Shown here: positions 51,794-61,073 of the stretch, piece by piece | Layout of the letters: each line of letters opens with the position of its first letter | Numbering within the stretch: position 1 is the stretch's first letter | Assembly (NCBI GenBank): GCA_963787425.1 | Contig: CAWBCV010000013.1 | Coordinates: forward strand, 124,001-188,000 | Direction: 5' to 3' | Origin: AP-15 sp963787425 | GTDB lineage: Bacteria > Pseudomonadota > Alphaproteobacteria > ATCC43930 > CGMCC-115725 | Length of the DNA stretch: 64,000 nt | Translations under genes and position numbers: made by a program | The notes under the pieces: model-generated | Databases searched by the model: none | Seen by the model: the letters and a program-made list of their open reading frames with translations, nothing else | Told to the model about the DNA's origin: nothing

Positions 51794-52978
51794 ATGAAGA
51801 CGAGCGCCGAGCGGATTCTCACTACTCATGTCGGAAGCCTGCCTAGACCGCCCGAACTGCTGGAGTTTCTGGAGGCGCGCGAGATCGGGAGGCCGTTCGA
51901 GCAAGCAGCGTTTGACGCCTGTCTCTCCGAGGCTGTCCGCGAGATCGTCGAAAAGCAGGTCGCAGCCGGCATCGACAGCGTCTGCGATGGCGAGCTCGGC
52001 AAGATCTCCTACACCTTTTACGTCCGTCATCGGCTGTCTGGCATTACGGCGTTCCGCGGCAGCGAGGCCGAGAGGCCGCCACAGACCGCGGCGCATCGCG
52101 ACCTTCTCGACCACCCAGACTTCATGCAGCGTCTCAACCAGGCGCGCGGCGGCACCGCATGGTTCAGCCGCGAGGCGGTGCCGTGCTGCACCGGCGCGGT
52201 CGCCTACACGAACCGGGCGCCACTGGAAACCGACCTGAAAAATCTCGCGGCGGCGTGCGCCGCGGTAAAGCCGGCCGAAGCCTTCATGAACGCCGCCTCG
52301 CCCGGGGTGCTGACAAAATTTGTGCCGGATCGGTACTACCGGGATGAAGACGCCTACGTCGATGCGCTGGCCAATGCACTGAAAGAGGAATACGAGGCGA
52401 TCACCGGGGCGGGTTTTATCCTGCAGATCGATGCGCCCGATCTCGGCTCGGCCCGGCACAACCAGTATCAGCACCTGTCGGACAGCGAGTTCCTGCGCAT
52501 TGCGGAGCGCAACATCGCCGCGCTCAACCAGGCGGCCGCCAACATCCCGCCGCAAGCGATGCGCATGCATCTGTGCTGGGGAAATTACGAAGGCCCGCAC
52601 ACCCACGACATCCCGCTGGCCAAGATCCTCGACGTGTGCATGCGGGCGCGGCCGGCCGGACTGTCGTTCGAGGCGGCCAATCCGCGCCATGCGCATGAAT
52701 GGGAGGATCTGCGCGGCGCAAAAATCCCCGACGACAAGATTTTGATCCCCGGCGTCATTGATTCGACGACCAACTTCGTCGAGCATCCCCGGCTGGTCGC
52801 ACAGCGGATTTGCCAATACGCGGACATCGTGGGGCGCGAGCGGGTGATTGCCGGCGCCGATTGCGGCTTTGCGACCTTCGCATTCGTCAACAACGCCGTC
52901 GCCCCGTCCGTCGTCTGGGCAAAGCTGGCGGCGCTGGCCGAAGGCGCGCGCATCGCCACCTCGCGTCTGTGGGGTTGA
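51794..52978 (+). CDS. cobalamin-independent methionine synthase II family (MetE C-terminal-like)
   Basis: 394 residues from MKTSAERILTTHVGSLPRPPELLEFL. The fold is the MetE catalytic barrel without the N-terminal half. Zinc ligands are recognisable: His and Cys in MRMHLCWGNYEGPHTHD, Glu in LSFEAANPRHAHEWE and Cys in IAGADCGFATFAF. The substrate region is ILQIDAPDLGSARHNQY. Such stand-alone MetE-C proteins act as methyltransferases with varied methyl donors (methylated corrinoid proteins, homocysteine, S-methyl compounds). Its methyl donor is unknown. An upstream GGAGATTGCTGGG region provides a moderate ribosome site. Convergent with the APH/AAA gene. Confidence 0.88.
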   Translation: MKTSAERILTTHVGSLPRPPELLEFLEAREIGRPFEQAAFDACLSEAVREIVEKQVAAGIDSVCDGELGKISYTFYVRHRLSGITAFRGSEAERPPQTAAHRDLLDHPDFMQRLNQARGGTAWFSREAVPCCTGAVAYTNRAPLETDLKNLAAACAAVKPAEAFMNAASPGVLTKFVPDRYYRDEDAYVDALANALKEEYEAITGAGFILQIDAPDLGSARHNQYQHLSDSEFLRIAERNIAALNQAAANIPPQAMRMHLCWGNYEGPHTHDIPLAKILDVCMRARPAGLSFEAANPRHAHEWEDLRGAKIPDDKILIPGVIDSTTNFVEHPRLVAQRICQYADIVGRERVIAGADCGFATFAFVNNAVAPSVVWAKLAALAEGARIATSRLWG

Positions 52979-52982
52979 GCTT

Positions 52983-54521
52983 CTATCCCGCCGCAACAGC
53001 GCGCCGGGCGGCGGCGAGACAGTCCTCCGGCCGGCCGCCGGCGTCGATGCGGACCCAGTCGATCTTGCCCGAGTCGTGACGCAGCTGTTCGGCGAGAATT
53101 TCCGGGGATGCGTCGGATGCATCACGAACACGTCCGCGGATGCGGTTTGCCATCGCTTCAGGTCTCGCTTCGAGCCAGAGCCCCGAAAACGGGACGGCGG
53201 CGGCACGAGCGACTTCGGCAAACGAATTGCGTTCCTCCGCCGTCAGCGCCACCGCGTCGATTATGACCGTATACCCGGCAGCCAGCCCCACTGCTGCCTT
53301 CCGGCATAGTGCATCATACACGCAGGCCGAGGTCTCGCGGGTATAGGCGGTGGCCGGCAGCCGTTCCTCCGGATCTACGCCCAGCAGCAGCTTGCGTGTC
53401 ACATCGCTGCGCAGCACGCGTGCGCCTGGGCGCAAACCGAGTTCGGGAGCGAGGCCCTCCGCCAAGGTCGATTTACCGGTGCCGCTGAGCCCCCCGATCG
53501 CGACGAGGCGGCTCGGCTGCAACTGGAGAAATCGTTCTGCCAGATCGAGGTAGCGGCCCGCGTCGCAGGCCATCTTCCCGCCTGCAACGGCATCGGCAGC
53601 GTGCTCCAACGCGGTCGCAGTAACATGGGCGCGGATTGCCGCCCGCAACGACAGAAAGAACGGCATCGCTGCGAGCCCATCATCTTCTTCACTGCGGTCG
53701 AGGTAGCGGTTGAACACGCGATTGGCAAAATGCCCGAGCCCGCGATGCTCCAGATCCATCAGCAGAAACGCAAGGTCGTAGAGAACGTCGATGCTGGCGA
53801 GGGCCTCGTCGAACTCGAGGCAATCGAACAGGGTCGGTTTGCCGTCCAAGTGGCAGATATTGCGAAGATGCAGATCGCCGTGGCAATGGCGCACCTTACC
53901 GGCTGCACGGCGGCGGTCGAGCAGCTCCGCCAAAGCTGCGACCCATTCTTGCCATTTCTTCCGAATGCTCTGCACTCGATCCCTACTGAAACCGGCACGG
54001 CTCGGGGCTGCGAGACAGCGATACTGCACGTTGGCGAGGTCCGCCATCTCCGCCGCGCCGCCATGGTCGAAGTGCTGCTCGGCAGAGGCGTGAAACTGGG
54101 CAATATGATCGGCGAGCTGATCCATTATGTGGCGATCGAGGCCGCCCGCCTCGGCGAGCGCATCGAACAGCAACGCCTGGTCGAAACGCCGCATCACGAC
54201 GACCCAATCGACAGCCGCGCCGTTCGGCGAGAAACCGACGGCTCCGTCAGCCCCGCGGAAGAGGCCCCGAACCTCCTCGTAAAGTGCCGGAGCGGTGCGC
54301 CGGTTGAGGACCAGCTCCGCCTCGCAGGCGCGCCGCCGGAGATCCGCCGTCGAAAAGTCCAGGTAGGGGTACGCTACCGCGCGCTTCAGCTTGAAGACGC
54401 GCTCGCCTGCGACAAAGACCAATGAGGCATGGGTTTCGATGACCTCGACGCGGTCCACTCTCGGACCGTACGAGGACGGGTCCTTAAGAAACGCAATAGC
54501 GTCCCGCTGATCTTCGCTCAA
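52983..54521 (-). CDS. bifunctional aminoglycoside phosphotransferase-like/AAA ATP-binding protein
   Basis: 512 residues made of two kinases fused. An APH-like domain (about 1-330) has FVAGERVFKLKRAVAYPYLDFST with the Lys pair, a Brenner motif CHGDLHLRN at 213-221 and LFDCLEFDEALASIDVLYDLAFLLMDL (the DXE/DFG-like part). A P-loop domain (about 338-505) has AIGGLSGTGKSTLAEGL (Walker A 344-352), RSDVTRKLLLG and VIIDAVALTAEERNSF. The arrangement is a known conserved proteobacterial family of unknown substrate. It is not a proven resistance gene. The TerB-like gene is eight bases upstream on the same strand, so they likely form one unit. Confidence 0.88.
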   Translation of the reverse strand: MSEDQRDAIAFLKDPSSYGPRVDRVEVIETHASLVFVAGERVFKLKRAVAYPYLDFSTADLRRRACEAELVLNRRTAPALYEEVRGLFRGADGAVGFSPNGAAVDWVVVMRRFDQALLFDALAEAGGLDRHIMDQLADHIAQFHASAEQHFDHGGAAEMADLANVQYRCLAAPSRAGFSRDRVQSIRKKWQEWVAALAELLDRRRAAGKVRHCHGDLHLRNICHLDGKPTLFDCLEFDEALASIDVLYDLAFLLMDLEHRGLGHFANRVFNRYLDRSEEDDGLAAMPFFLSLRAAIRAHVTATALEHAADAVAGGKMACDAGRYLDLAERFLQLQPSRLVAIGGLSGTGKSTLAEGLAPELGLRPGARVLRSDVTRKLLLGVDPEERLPATAYTRETSACVYDALCRKAAVGLAAGYTVIIDAVALTAEERNSFAEVARAAAVPFSGLWLEARPEAMANRIRGRVRDASDASPEILAEQLRHDSGKIDWVRIDAGGRPEDCLAAARRAVAAG

Positions 54522-54529
54522 GAGGGGAT

Positions 54530-54934
54530 TTACAGTGTCTGAAAGCGCGCCCGGGCACTCCGTTCAATGGCGGCCGCGATCAATCGGTCGATATTGAGGC
54601 GGTCGCGGATCAGCTCGAGAATGCGCAGTTCCTCCTGGGACGCCTCGCCGTCGGCGGCGGCGAGATCGCAGGCGATCGCATAGGCGGTTTCCCGCAACTT
54701 TGCCGGCAGAGCGGCCTTGATCGCTTTCAGCGTCTCCTCGAGCCCATGCTCCCGGCCCATGAGCTCGGTGCAGTCGTTCAGCGCCTGAGACAGATCGCGC
54801 CGATCGAAATTGCGGAAGACCGGGAAATCCTTGACGATGTCGTCGATGATGCGCAGCTCCGCATCGGGCAGATCGCTGTCGGCCGCCGAGACGATGACCA
54901 TCGTGTAGATCAGCGCGCGGTGGTGGTCGAGCAT
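54530..54934 (-). CDS. TerB-family (tellurite resistance-type) protein
   Basis: 134 residues, all helical. LIYTMVIVSAADSDLPDAELRIIDDIVKDFP and AYAIACDLAAADGEASQEELRILELIRDRLNID are the repeated acidic TerB halves (A-AD-DG-E pattern) that bind metal ions. Members occur both inside and outside tellurite-resistance operons and are considered stress-response or phage-related calcium sensors. No terC, terD or terZ is nearby. It lies just upstream of, and probably co-transcribed with, the APH/AAA fusion gene. Confidence 0.87.
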   Translation of the reverse strand: MLDHHRALIYTMVIVSAADSDLPDAELRIIDDIVKDFPVFRNFDRRDLSQALNDCTELMGREHGLEETLKAIKAALPAKLRETAYAIACDLAAADGEASQEELRILELIRDRLNIDRLIAAAIERSARARFQTL

Positions 54935-54988
54935 GCCGTCTCCTGTTGCGGTTCGGCCTTCCCACAGATCAGGAGCCGCGGGCGGCTG

Positions 54989-57745
54989 TCAAGGCGTATC
55001 CGCCCTCGGGTCCAAAAACCGGGCTGTCGCCTCGGCCGCTTCCGCGAGCGGGAAACGGGCAATGGCAACACCGTTGGGAAAGGCAGACAGCAGGCGCGAA
55101 GGCAGGGCCCGATCGAGCATGACGAAGACGCCGCGATCGTCGACGCGACGGATCAGCCGGCCATAGGCCTGCCGCAGCCGCAGTCGGGCGATGCGGTCGG
55201 CATACTGCACACCGCCGAAGACCGGCTTGCGGGCGCGATGCAGGACATCGGGGCGCGGCCATGGCACGCGATCGAAAACGATGAGGCGCAGCGCGCGCCC
55301 CGGAACATCGACGCCGTCGCGTACCGCGTCGGTGCCGAGCAGGCATGAATCCTCCTCCGCGCGAAAGATGTCGACGAGAGTAGCCGTCGACATCGCATCG
55401 ACGTGCTGAGCAAGGAGCATCAGGCCCCGCGCCTCGAGGGCGGGCGCGATGCGCTGGTGCACGGCGCGCAACCGCGCAATGGCGGTGAACAGGCCGAGTG
55501 CTCCGCCGCGCGCCGCAACGAACAGCGACGCATAAGCCGCGGCCCGCTGCCCGATGTCGTCGCGGGGAACATCGGTGATCATAAAGATCCGGGTCTGCGC
55601 CGGATAATCGAACGGCGAGGCGATCCGGGCGGCGGCCGGGCTCGCCGGCAAGTGCCGCAGACCGGTGCCGGCTTCGGCGCCGCGCCACGCCTGTTCGGGA
55701 TCGGCCGAATCATCGGTAAGGGTTGCCGAGGTGACGACGAGCCCGTGCGCCGGCTGTGCCACCAGCGCGACAAATGGGATGCCGGGATCGACCCAGTTGC
55801 GGTTGACCGCGACGTCGCTCTCCAACCCGTCGATCCGGTCGAGGGCGAACCACTCGATGGTATCGGCTCGGGGCCCTTCGACGAGATCGCGAAGCAACCG
55901 GCTCCAGGCGGCGAGCTGCAGTCCGGCGCGGCGGTCGAGGCTGCGGATCGTCGCGTCGAGGCGCTGACGCAAGCCGGGCTCGGGCGGGTCGTCGGGATCC
56001 TCGAGCTTCCCTCGCAGCGCTTTCGACACTATCAGCAACGCGGCAGCAAGCCGTTCCAGGTTCTCGGCCAGCGACAGAGCCGCCTCGACCAGCCCCTCGA
56101 TCGGCGGCCGCGCCTCCGCCTGCAGGCCATAGCCGCTATCGGCCAGCACGGCGCGCGCCAGCACCTGCTGGCGAACCAGCACGAGAAGTTTTTCGAAGCC
56201 CTGATGGCCGCGCGCTTCGGCGACGCGCTGCGCCCAGCCGTTGCCAGGGAGAACGCGTGCTGCGGCGAGAACGTCGAGCAATGCTTTGGCGCCATTATCA
56301 TCGCCTTCGACGAGGTCGCCGATCCGGCGCCGCAGGCCTCTGGCACGCGAGCGTCCGCCGGCTTCGGCACCGACGATCCACCGCCGCAATTCACGCCCTT
56401 CCTGGCCCGACAGGCGCACCGAAAAGGCGTTGTCGGCGGCATCCAATAGATGGTGGCCTTCGTCGAAGACAAAGCGGGTCGGGACGGTTGCATCATCGAG
56501 CCCGCCGAGAGCGGCCTGGGCCATGACCAATGCGTGATTAGCGACGACGATGCGCGCCTGCCGCGCCTGACGGATGTTCTTCTCGACAAAACAGCGGCGA
56601 AAATGAGGGCAGGCCGAGTGAATGCACTCGCCGCGGCGATCGGCCAGCCAACCAACCCGGCCGCGACCGATGAGCTCGGCGAGCCAGCCGGGGAAATCTC
56701 CCGCCACCAAGTCCCCGGCCGCGGTTGCAGCGATCCACCGGGCGATCAGCCCGAGATGCCCGGCCGGCCTGCCCGGCCGGCCCATCGCGGTGCCGAGGGC
56801 GTCCTCATAATTCAGCAGGCAGAGAAAATTTTCTCGCCCCTTGCGGATCACGACGTTGCGGCGTTTGAGCTCGGGATCGGGGTAGAGCCGGTCGAGCTCG
56901 GTGGCGATCTGAGTCTGCAGGTTGCGCGTGTAAGTCGAGATCCACACCGAGCCCCGGTTCTTCTCCGCCCAAAGGCTGGCGGCAGCGATGTAGCCGAGCG
57001 TCTTCCCCACACCCGTCCCGGCTTCGGCAAGTACCGCTCGGGGCTGGTCGGGGTGCTCGCGCGGCGCAAAGGCGGGGGTGACTGCCGCGGCGTAATCGCT
57101 CTGCTGCGGCCGCCGCTCGGCGACCGTGCCGAGCAGCTCGGCGAGTCGCGAGCGAGCCTCCTCGGGCCACACCGGCTCGTTGCCGGGCGGCGGCGCCGGG
57201 GCCGGCTCCGACCACTCCTCGAGCCCTATCCACACGCGCAGGCCGGCCGCTTTCCGCAATATGCCCTGATCGGCGGCCGGCAGAGCGGCGAGCACCGCGG
57301 GACCCCATAGCCAGCCGCCGCGATCCATCACCTCGGCGATCGCACGAACCTCGGGATCGACCTCTTCTGCGAGTTTCTCCAGTAAGGCACGTGCTACGGT
57401 GGCGAGAGTGACGCAAGCCTCCGGCGAGCTGCGCGGCGGCGGTAGGCCGAGGGCTTCGGCGAGACCGCGCGGCGTCGGCACGCAGAACCGCGCCGGATGA
57501 ACGAATGCGAAGAGCTCAAGCAGATCGAGAGCAGGGAACCCGGGCATATCGAGCCGACGTGCGGTAGCCGGGCCGTGGCACAGCATCGGTGTTTCGCGTT
57601 CTACGCGGCTGCGCGCGTCGGCTGGGGCAAGCGCTTCGATCTCGCCGTCGGGGTGGAGCCAGAGCACCTCCCGAAAACCGGCGGCCAGTACCGGCGCATG
57701 TGGCACCAGCACCCGCCGCGGCGTTCGATCGGTGGGTCGGGACAT
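54989..57745 (-). CDS. DinG/Rad3-like ATP-dependent DNA helicase
   Basis: 918 residues. An N-terminal region of about 210 residues has no clear motif. Helicase motifs follow: LAEAGTGVGKTLGYIAAAS (Walker A 241-249), YTRNLQTQIATEL and the cysteine cluster CIHSACPHFRRC preceding VVANHALVM. With an earlier Cys (NFLCLL) this cluster fits an iron-sulphur domain. VFDEGHHLLDAADN is the DEAH-type box, followed by VVTSATLTDD, LLGTDAVRDGVDVPGRALRLIVFDRVPW and RLRQAYGRLIRR. XPD/DinG enzymes unwind damaged or R-loop DNA 5' to 3'. It is longer than E. coli DinG (about 716) because of the N-terminal region. Apparently monocistronic. Confidence 0.92.
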   Translation of the reverse strand: MSRPTDRTPRRVLVPHAPVLAAGFREVLWLHPDGEIEALAPADARSRVERETPMLCHGPATARRLDMPGFPALDLLELFAFVHPARFCVPTPRGLAEALGLPPPRSSPEACVTLATVARALLEKLAEEVDPEVRAIAEVMDRGGWLWGPAVLAALPAADQGILRKAAGLRVWIGLEEWSEPAPAPPPGNEPVWPEEARSRLAELLGTVAERRPQQSDYAAAVTPAFAPREHPDQPRAVLAEAGTGVGKTLGYIAAASLWAEKNRGSVWISTYTRNLQTQIATELDRLYPDPELKRRNVVIRKGRENFLCLLNYEDALGTAMGRPGRPAGHLGLIARWIAATAAGDLVAGDFPGWLAELIGRGRVGWLADRRGECIHSACPHFRRCFVEKNIRQARQARIVVANHALVMAQAALGGLDDATVPTRFVFDEGHHLLDAADNAFSVRLSGQEGRELRRWIVGAEAGGRSRARGLRRRIGDLVEGDDNGAKALLDVLAAARVLPGNGWAQRVAEARGHQGFEKLLVLVRQQVLARAVLADSGYGLQAEARPPIEGLVEAALSLAENLERLAAALLIVSKALRGKLEDPDDPPEPGLRQRLDATIRSLDRRAGLQLAAWSRLLRDLVEGPRADTIEWFALDRIDGLESDVAVNRNWVDPGIPFVALVAQPAHGLVVTSATLTDDSADPEQAWRGAEAGTGLRHLPASPAAARIASPFDYPAQTRIFMITDVPRDDIGQRAAAYASLFVAARGGALGLFTAIARLRAVHQRIAPALEARGLMLLAQHVDAMSTATLVDIFRAEEDSCLLGTDAVRDGVDVPGRALRLIVFDRVPWPRPDVLHRARKPVFGGVQYADRIARLRLRQAYGRLIRRVDDRGVFVMLDRALPSRLLSAFPNGVAIARFPLAEAAEATARFLDPRADTP

Positions 57746-58087
57746 GAGCTACGATCTATCACATCTCCGCGGCTCGGCCCTCATCCGCCTCGCTGCGGTC
57801 AGCGCCTCTCCCTCATGCGGCAAGGCTGTCCGGGGAAAGTAATCTGTCGCGAAGATCGACTGCGACACTCGCTTTTATCGTCTTGGCCGGGCTTGGCCCG
57901 GCCATCCACGCCTTCTGCAACGCTCGAAACACGTGGATGCCCGGCACAAGGCCGGGCACGACGAGTTTAGTTGGGTCGCAGACGGCAGAGACTCTTTTTC
58001 TGGGCGCTCAAACTTTACCGGACGGCCCTGCTCATGCGGGAGAGAGGCTACAACGGCAGGGTTTCGGTATATAGTGGAGCAACTCCC
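57746..58087. other. intergenic region of palindromes before pyrD
   Basis: 342 bases without a gene. It contains a CCTCATCCGCCTCGCTGCGG block and the palindromic cluster at 57885-57960. The pyrD promoter must be in its last 120 bases; TTTCTGGGCG and a weak TATA at about 58070 give no firm call. Confidence 0.45.
57885..57960. repeat. nested intergenic palindromes
   Basis: GGCCGGGC-TTG-GCCCGGCC (57885-57903) is followed by CATCCACG, and later CGTGGATG with GCCCGGC-ACAA-GGCCGGGC. The outer CATCCACG/CGTGGATG pair can close a larger cruciform around both inner stems. Confidence 0.6.
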
Positions 58088-59203
58088 ATGATCGACTTAT
58101 ATCCGTTGACCCGGCCGGTTCTGCGCCGGCTCCCGGCCGAAACCGCACATAATTTGACATTGCGGGCGCTCGAGGCGGGGTTGGGTTGGTTGATCGTCGA
58201 CCGCGCTGCGCGACAGCCGGACCCACCGATTTTGGCGCAGCGCCTGTGGGGGCTGGATTTTCCGAACCCCGTCGGGCTTGCCGCCGGCTTTGACAAAGAC
58301 GCCCGAGTGCCCGAAGCGATGCGAGGCTTCGGATTCGGATTCCTCGAGATCGGCACCGTTACCCCCCGACGGCAGCCCGGCAATCCGAAACCCCGCCTGT
58401 TCCGCCTCGAAGAGGATCAGGCGATCATCAACCGCATGGGGTTCAACAGCGGCGGGCTCGATGCGGCAATCGACCGCCTCCATCGGCGCCCGCGCACCGC
58501 GATCGTCGGGGTGAATTTGGGCAAGAACCGCGATTCCGGCGATGCCGTTGCCGATTACGTAGAGGGGATTCGCCGGGCTGCAGAGGTGGCCGATTACCTG
58601 GTGGTCAATATCTCTTCCCCGAACACCCCGGGGTTGCGCGATCTGCAACGCCGCGCGAGCCTGCAAGCGTTGCTGGTCCCGCTACTGCGAACCCGCGCTG
58701 AAAGCCGTCGCCGGGTGCCGCTGCTGGTCAAGATTGCGCCCGACCTCACCCCGGAGGAACGGGAAGACCTCGCCTCGGTGGCTCTGGCTGCCGGCATCGA
58801 CGGCCTGATCGTGTCCAATACGACGGTGAGCCGGCCAGCCGGGCTCGTGAGCACTTACGCGACAGAAGCGGGCGGGCTCAGCGGCCGACCGCTGTTTTCG
58901 GCATCGACATCTCTCCTCGCCGACATGTACCAGTTGACAGGAGGCAGGTTGCCGCTGATCGGCGTCGGGGGCGTAGCTAGCGCTGCAGAGGCGTACCAGA
59001 AGATTCGCGCGGGCGCTTGTCTCGTGCAGCTCTATACGGCGCTCGTCTTTGCCGGACCCAGTCTCGTGACCGACATTAAGAAAGGTCTTCTCGAACTGCT
59101 TCGCCGTGACGGCTTTACCTGCATCGCCGAGGCCATCGGTGCGCAAGCAGCGCACTCTCCCCGCACCTTGGAACGCGTCGCCCCGGCCGACGCGCCATCC
59201 TAA
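58088..59203 (+). CDS. pyrD: dihydroorotate dehydrogenase (quinone), class 2
   Basis: 371 residues from MIDLYPLTRPVLRRL. An N-terminal helical membrane-association extension (ETAHNLTLRALEAGLGW) is typical of class 2. It is followed by the barrel with NPVGLAAGFDKDARVPEAM, GTVTPRRQPGNPKPRLFRL, INRMGFNSGGLDAA, VNISSPNTPGLRDLQ (catalytic Ser region), LVKIAPDL and IGVGGVASAAEAYQKIRAGA for FMN binding. It oxidises dihydroorotate with quinone at the inner membrane. Its stop overlaps that of the convergent small gene by four bases. An in-frame start 39 codons upstream is less likely. Confidence 0.96.
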   Translation: MIDLYPLTRPVLRRLPAETAHNLTLRALEAGLGWLIVDRAARQPDPPILAQRLWGLDFPNPVGLAAGFDKDARVPEAMRGFGFGFLEIGTVTPRRQPGNPKPRLFRLEEDQAIINRMGFNSGGLDAAIDRLHRRPRTAIVGVNLGKNRDSGDAVADYVEGIRRAAEVADYLVVNISSPNTPGLRDLQRRASLQALLVPLLRTRAESRRRVPLLVKIAPDLTPEEREDLASVALAAGIDGLIVSNTTVSRPAGLVSTYATEAGGLSGRPLFSASTSLLADMYQLTGGRLPLIGVGGVASAAEAYQKIRAGACLVQLYTALVFAGPSLVTDIKKGLLELLRRDGFTCIAEAIGAQAAHSPRTLERVAPADAPS

Positions 59204-59463
59204 TCCTCTTTTCCGGGCTCTAATGCGACCGCACTCTCGCCAGTCACCGCATCGACGAGCTGCTCGAACTCGCTCTGTGTCTCACAAATGCGCACCTTGC
59301 AACGCGGATCGCGCCGCGCTTCGGCCACCAGTGCGCGCTGGTCGTACCTCGCTGCGTCGACGCGCGGATACCGAAACGAGCGCCTCAACCCCTCTGCCCG
59401 AGTGAAGGTATCGTAACTGTACCCGCCATTTCGCTCGAGCAACGGTCCGATCAACAATTCCAT
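59200..59463 (-). CDS. small hypothetical protein
   Basis: About 87 residues from MELLIGPLLERNGGYSYDTFTRAEG. It has a central basic, Arg/Tyr-rich part (RSFRYPRVDAARYDQRALV) and an acidic C-terminus. A GTG three codons earlier (VIE-M) is equally possible, and the frame is open for 70 further codons upstream without recognisable content. I know no family for it. The 3' end overlaps the pyrD stop. Moderate-length frame and balanced composition make it plausibly real. Confidence 0.5.
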   Translation of the reverse strand: MELLIGPLLERNGGYSYDTFTRAEGLRRSFRYPRVDAARYDQRALVAEARRDPRCKVRICETQSEFEQLVDAVTGESAVALEPGKED

Positions 59464-59789
59464 TTCGATCACTGCTCCTCCGTAAGTGGAACAAGCCCAG
59501 CAATCTTCGTGCCGAGCACTCACCCGAAATCTATCAAAACCAGCGTCCGTTTCCCGACCCGAAGCTAACCCTCGACCGCTCCCTTGTGGTTGATGGGCCA
59601 GTATCGCTTCGCTGGGACCGACTGCCGATAGAACGTGCACCCCGCAGGCATGTTCCGTTAAGTTCGGAAACATTCAGTAAACGAGAGATCTTTTAAGTAC
59701 GCTGGTAGTAAATTTTGCACACCTGACATTAATGTTCCAGGTTGAGACATGATCGGCCTAGAGTCGTCATCTCCGAGGTTGTGGAACGC
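59464..59789. other. intergenic, AT-richer, no gene recognised
   Basis: 326 bases. The last 130, upstream of the HAD gene, are distinctly AT-rich (59670-59740), as expected for a promoter, but no convincing -35/-10 pair could be fixed. Confidence 0.4.
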
Positions 59790-60662
59790 ATGCCAGTTCA
59801 CCTGATCGCCGGCCTGCGCGAGTTGGCGCCGCGCTACGAGGGCTTCATTCTCGATCTTTGGGGCGTGATCCATGATGGGGTTGCGCCGATCCCTGAGGCC
59901 ATCGACTGCCTGCGGTCGCTGATTGATGAAGGCAAGCGAATCGTCCTGCTGTCCAATGCGCCGCGGCGTGCCGAAGACGTCGTCCGGCGGATCAACGCGC
60001 TCGGCGTACCCGCTGGGCTCTATCACCATGTGATGTCGTCAGGCGAGGAGGCTTGGCAACATCTCAGCGCGCGCGACGATGCGTTTTATGCCGCGCTGGG
60101 CCGGCGATGCCTGCACATCGGCTCGGAGCGCGACCTGGAGATCCGGCAGGAGCTGGACCTCGACTATGTCGATGACCCTGAGGACGCTGAATTCATCCTA
60201 AATACCGGGCCGGCAGGGTGGGACGACCGTATCGAAGATTACGAGCCGCTGTTACGCAAAGCGCTCGACCACGGCCTGCCGATGGTGTGCGCGAACCCCG
60301 ATCTCGTCGTCCAGCGCGGCACGACACTTCACCTGTGCGCCGGCGCATTGGCCAAGTGGTACGAGGAGGCGGGGGGCCGAGTTCGCTGGCACGGCAAGCC
60401 GTTTCGCTCGGTCTACGATTCCTGCCTGCGGCTTCTCGACATCGCCGATCGCTCGCGGATCCTCGCCGTCGGCGACAGTCTGCGCACCGACATTGCCGGC
60501 GCGGCCGGAGCGGGGATCGACAGCCTGCTGATCGCCGGCGGTATTCATGCCGAAGAATTCGGCACACCGGGGGAGCGGCATCCCGACCTCGCCCGCGTCG
60601 AGGCGGCGCTGCATGAGAGCGGGTACGATCCGGTCGGTGTCGCGTGGAGCCTGCGCTGGTGA
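59790..60662 (+). CDS. TIGR01459-type HAD-superfamily hydrolase
   Basis: 290 residues from MPVHLIAGLRELAPRYEGFILDLWGVIHDG. Motif I is DLWGVIHDG, where Asp and the D four positions later bracket Trp-Gly, as in the class IIA (CapA/NagD-like) group. Motif II is LLSNAPRR, and the C-terminal motif is GKPFRSVYDSCLRLLDI with AVGDSLRTDIAGAAGAG. Alphaproteobacterial members of this equivalog are hydrolases of unknown phosphate esters. It appears monocistronic. Soluble, no signal peptide. Confidence 0.92.
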   Translation: MPVHLIAGLRELAPRYEGFILDLWGVIHDGVAPIPEAIDCLRSLIDEGKRIVLLSNAPRRAEDVVRRINALGVPAGLYHHVMSSGEEAWQHLSARDDAFYAALGRRCLHIGSERDLEIRQELDLDYVDDPEDAEFILNTGPAGWDDRIEDYEPLLRKALDHGLPMVCANPDLVVQRGTTLHLCAGALAKWYEEAGGRVRWHGKPFRSVYDSCLRLLDIADRSRILAVGDSLRTDIAGAAGAGIDSLLIAGGIHAEEFGTPGERHPDLARVEAALHESGYDPVGVAWSLRW

Positions 60663-60669
60663 GGCGCGT

Positions 60670-61008
60670 TCAGTGCCCGCTTTTGTGCAGAATCGTCTCG
60701 CGCATGCCGGTCTCGTAGTCGAGCCCGAGTGGGGTTACGACCGCACCGTTCGGGTACATCGAGTGGATCAAGCCCTTTCGCTCCAGCGCTAACCAGACGG
60801 CGGGGTTGCTCAAGCCGCTGGCGTCGCGGGTCGCGACCACGGCGTCGCCGAGATGGAAATGATCGCCGTGCGGGTCGGGTGGGCGCACGGCAATGCCCAC
60901 ATCCTCAGCCGGGCCGGTCTTGCCGGTGATGCGCGCGAGCTCCTGAAGCAGGGTCAGGGTCTTGAGTTGCAGGGCGTTTAGGCCCAGCGGGTTTCTCTTG
61001 GGCGGCAT
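60670..61008 (-). CDS. conserved hypothetical alphaproteobacterial protein
   Basis: 112 residues: PKRNPLGLNALQLKTLTLLQELAR, GDHFHLGDAVVATRDASGL, PAVWLALERKGLI and TPLGLDYETGM. The middle has a His/Asp/Phe cluster (DPHGDHFHLGD), and the end PNGAVVTPLGLDYE suggests a small winged-helix-like unit. I do not recognise a named domain. It is convergent with the HAD gene (seven bases between stops) and is followed downstream on the opposite side by a 65-base gap to the EEP nuclease gene on the same strand. Confidence 0.7.
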   Translation of the reverse strand: MPPKRNPLGLNALQLKTLTLLQELARITGKTGPAEDVGIAVRPPDPHGDHFHLGDAVVATRDASGLSNPAVWLALERKGLIHSMYPNGAVVTPLGLDYETGMRETILHKSGH

Positions 61009-61073
61009 TCGGGTTCATTAGACCCGGGCCGTGCCCGATGCAACGCCAAGAGCGGTGATGGTGTTGCGGCGCG

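Noticed and set aside
51713..53221. 502-codon minus-strand frame spanning metE-like gene and the end of the APH/AAA gene
   Set aside because: Covers two genes in other frames and has no recognisable domain.
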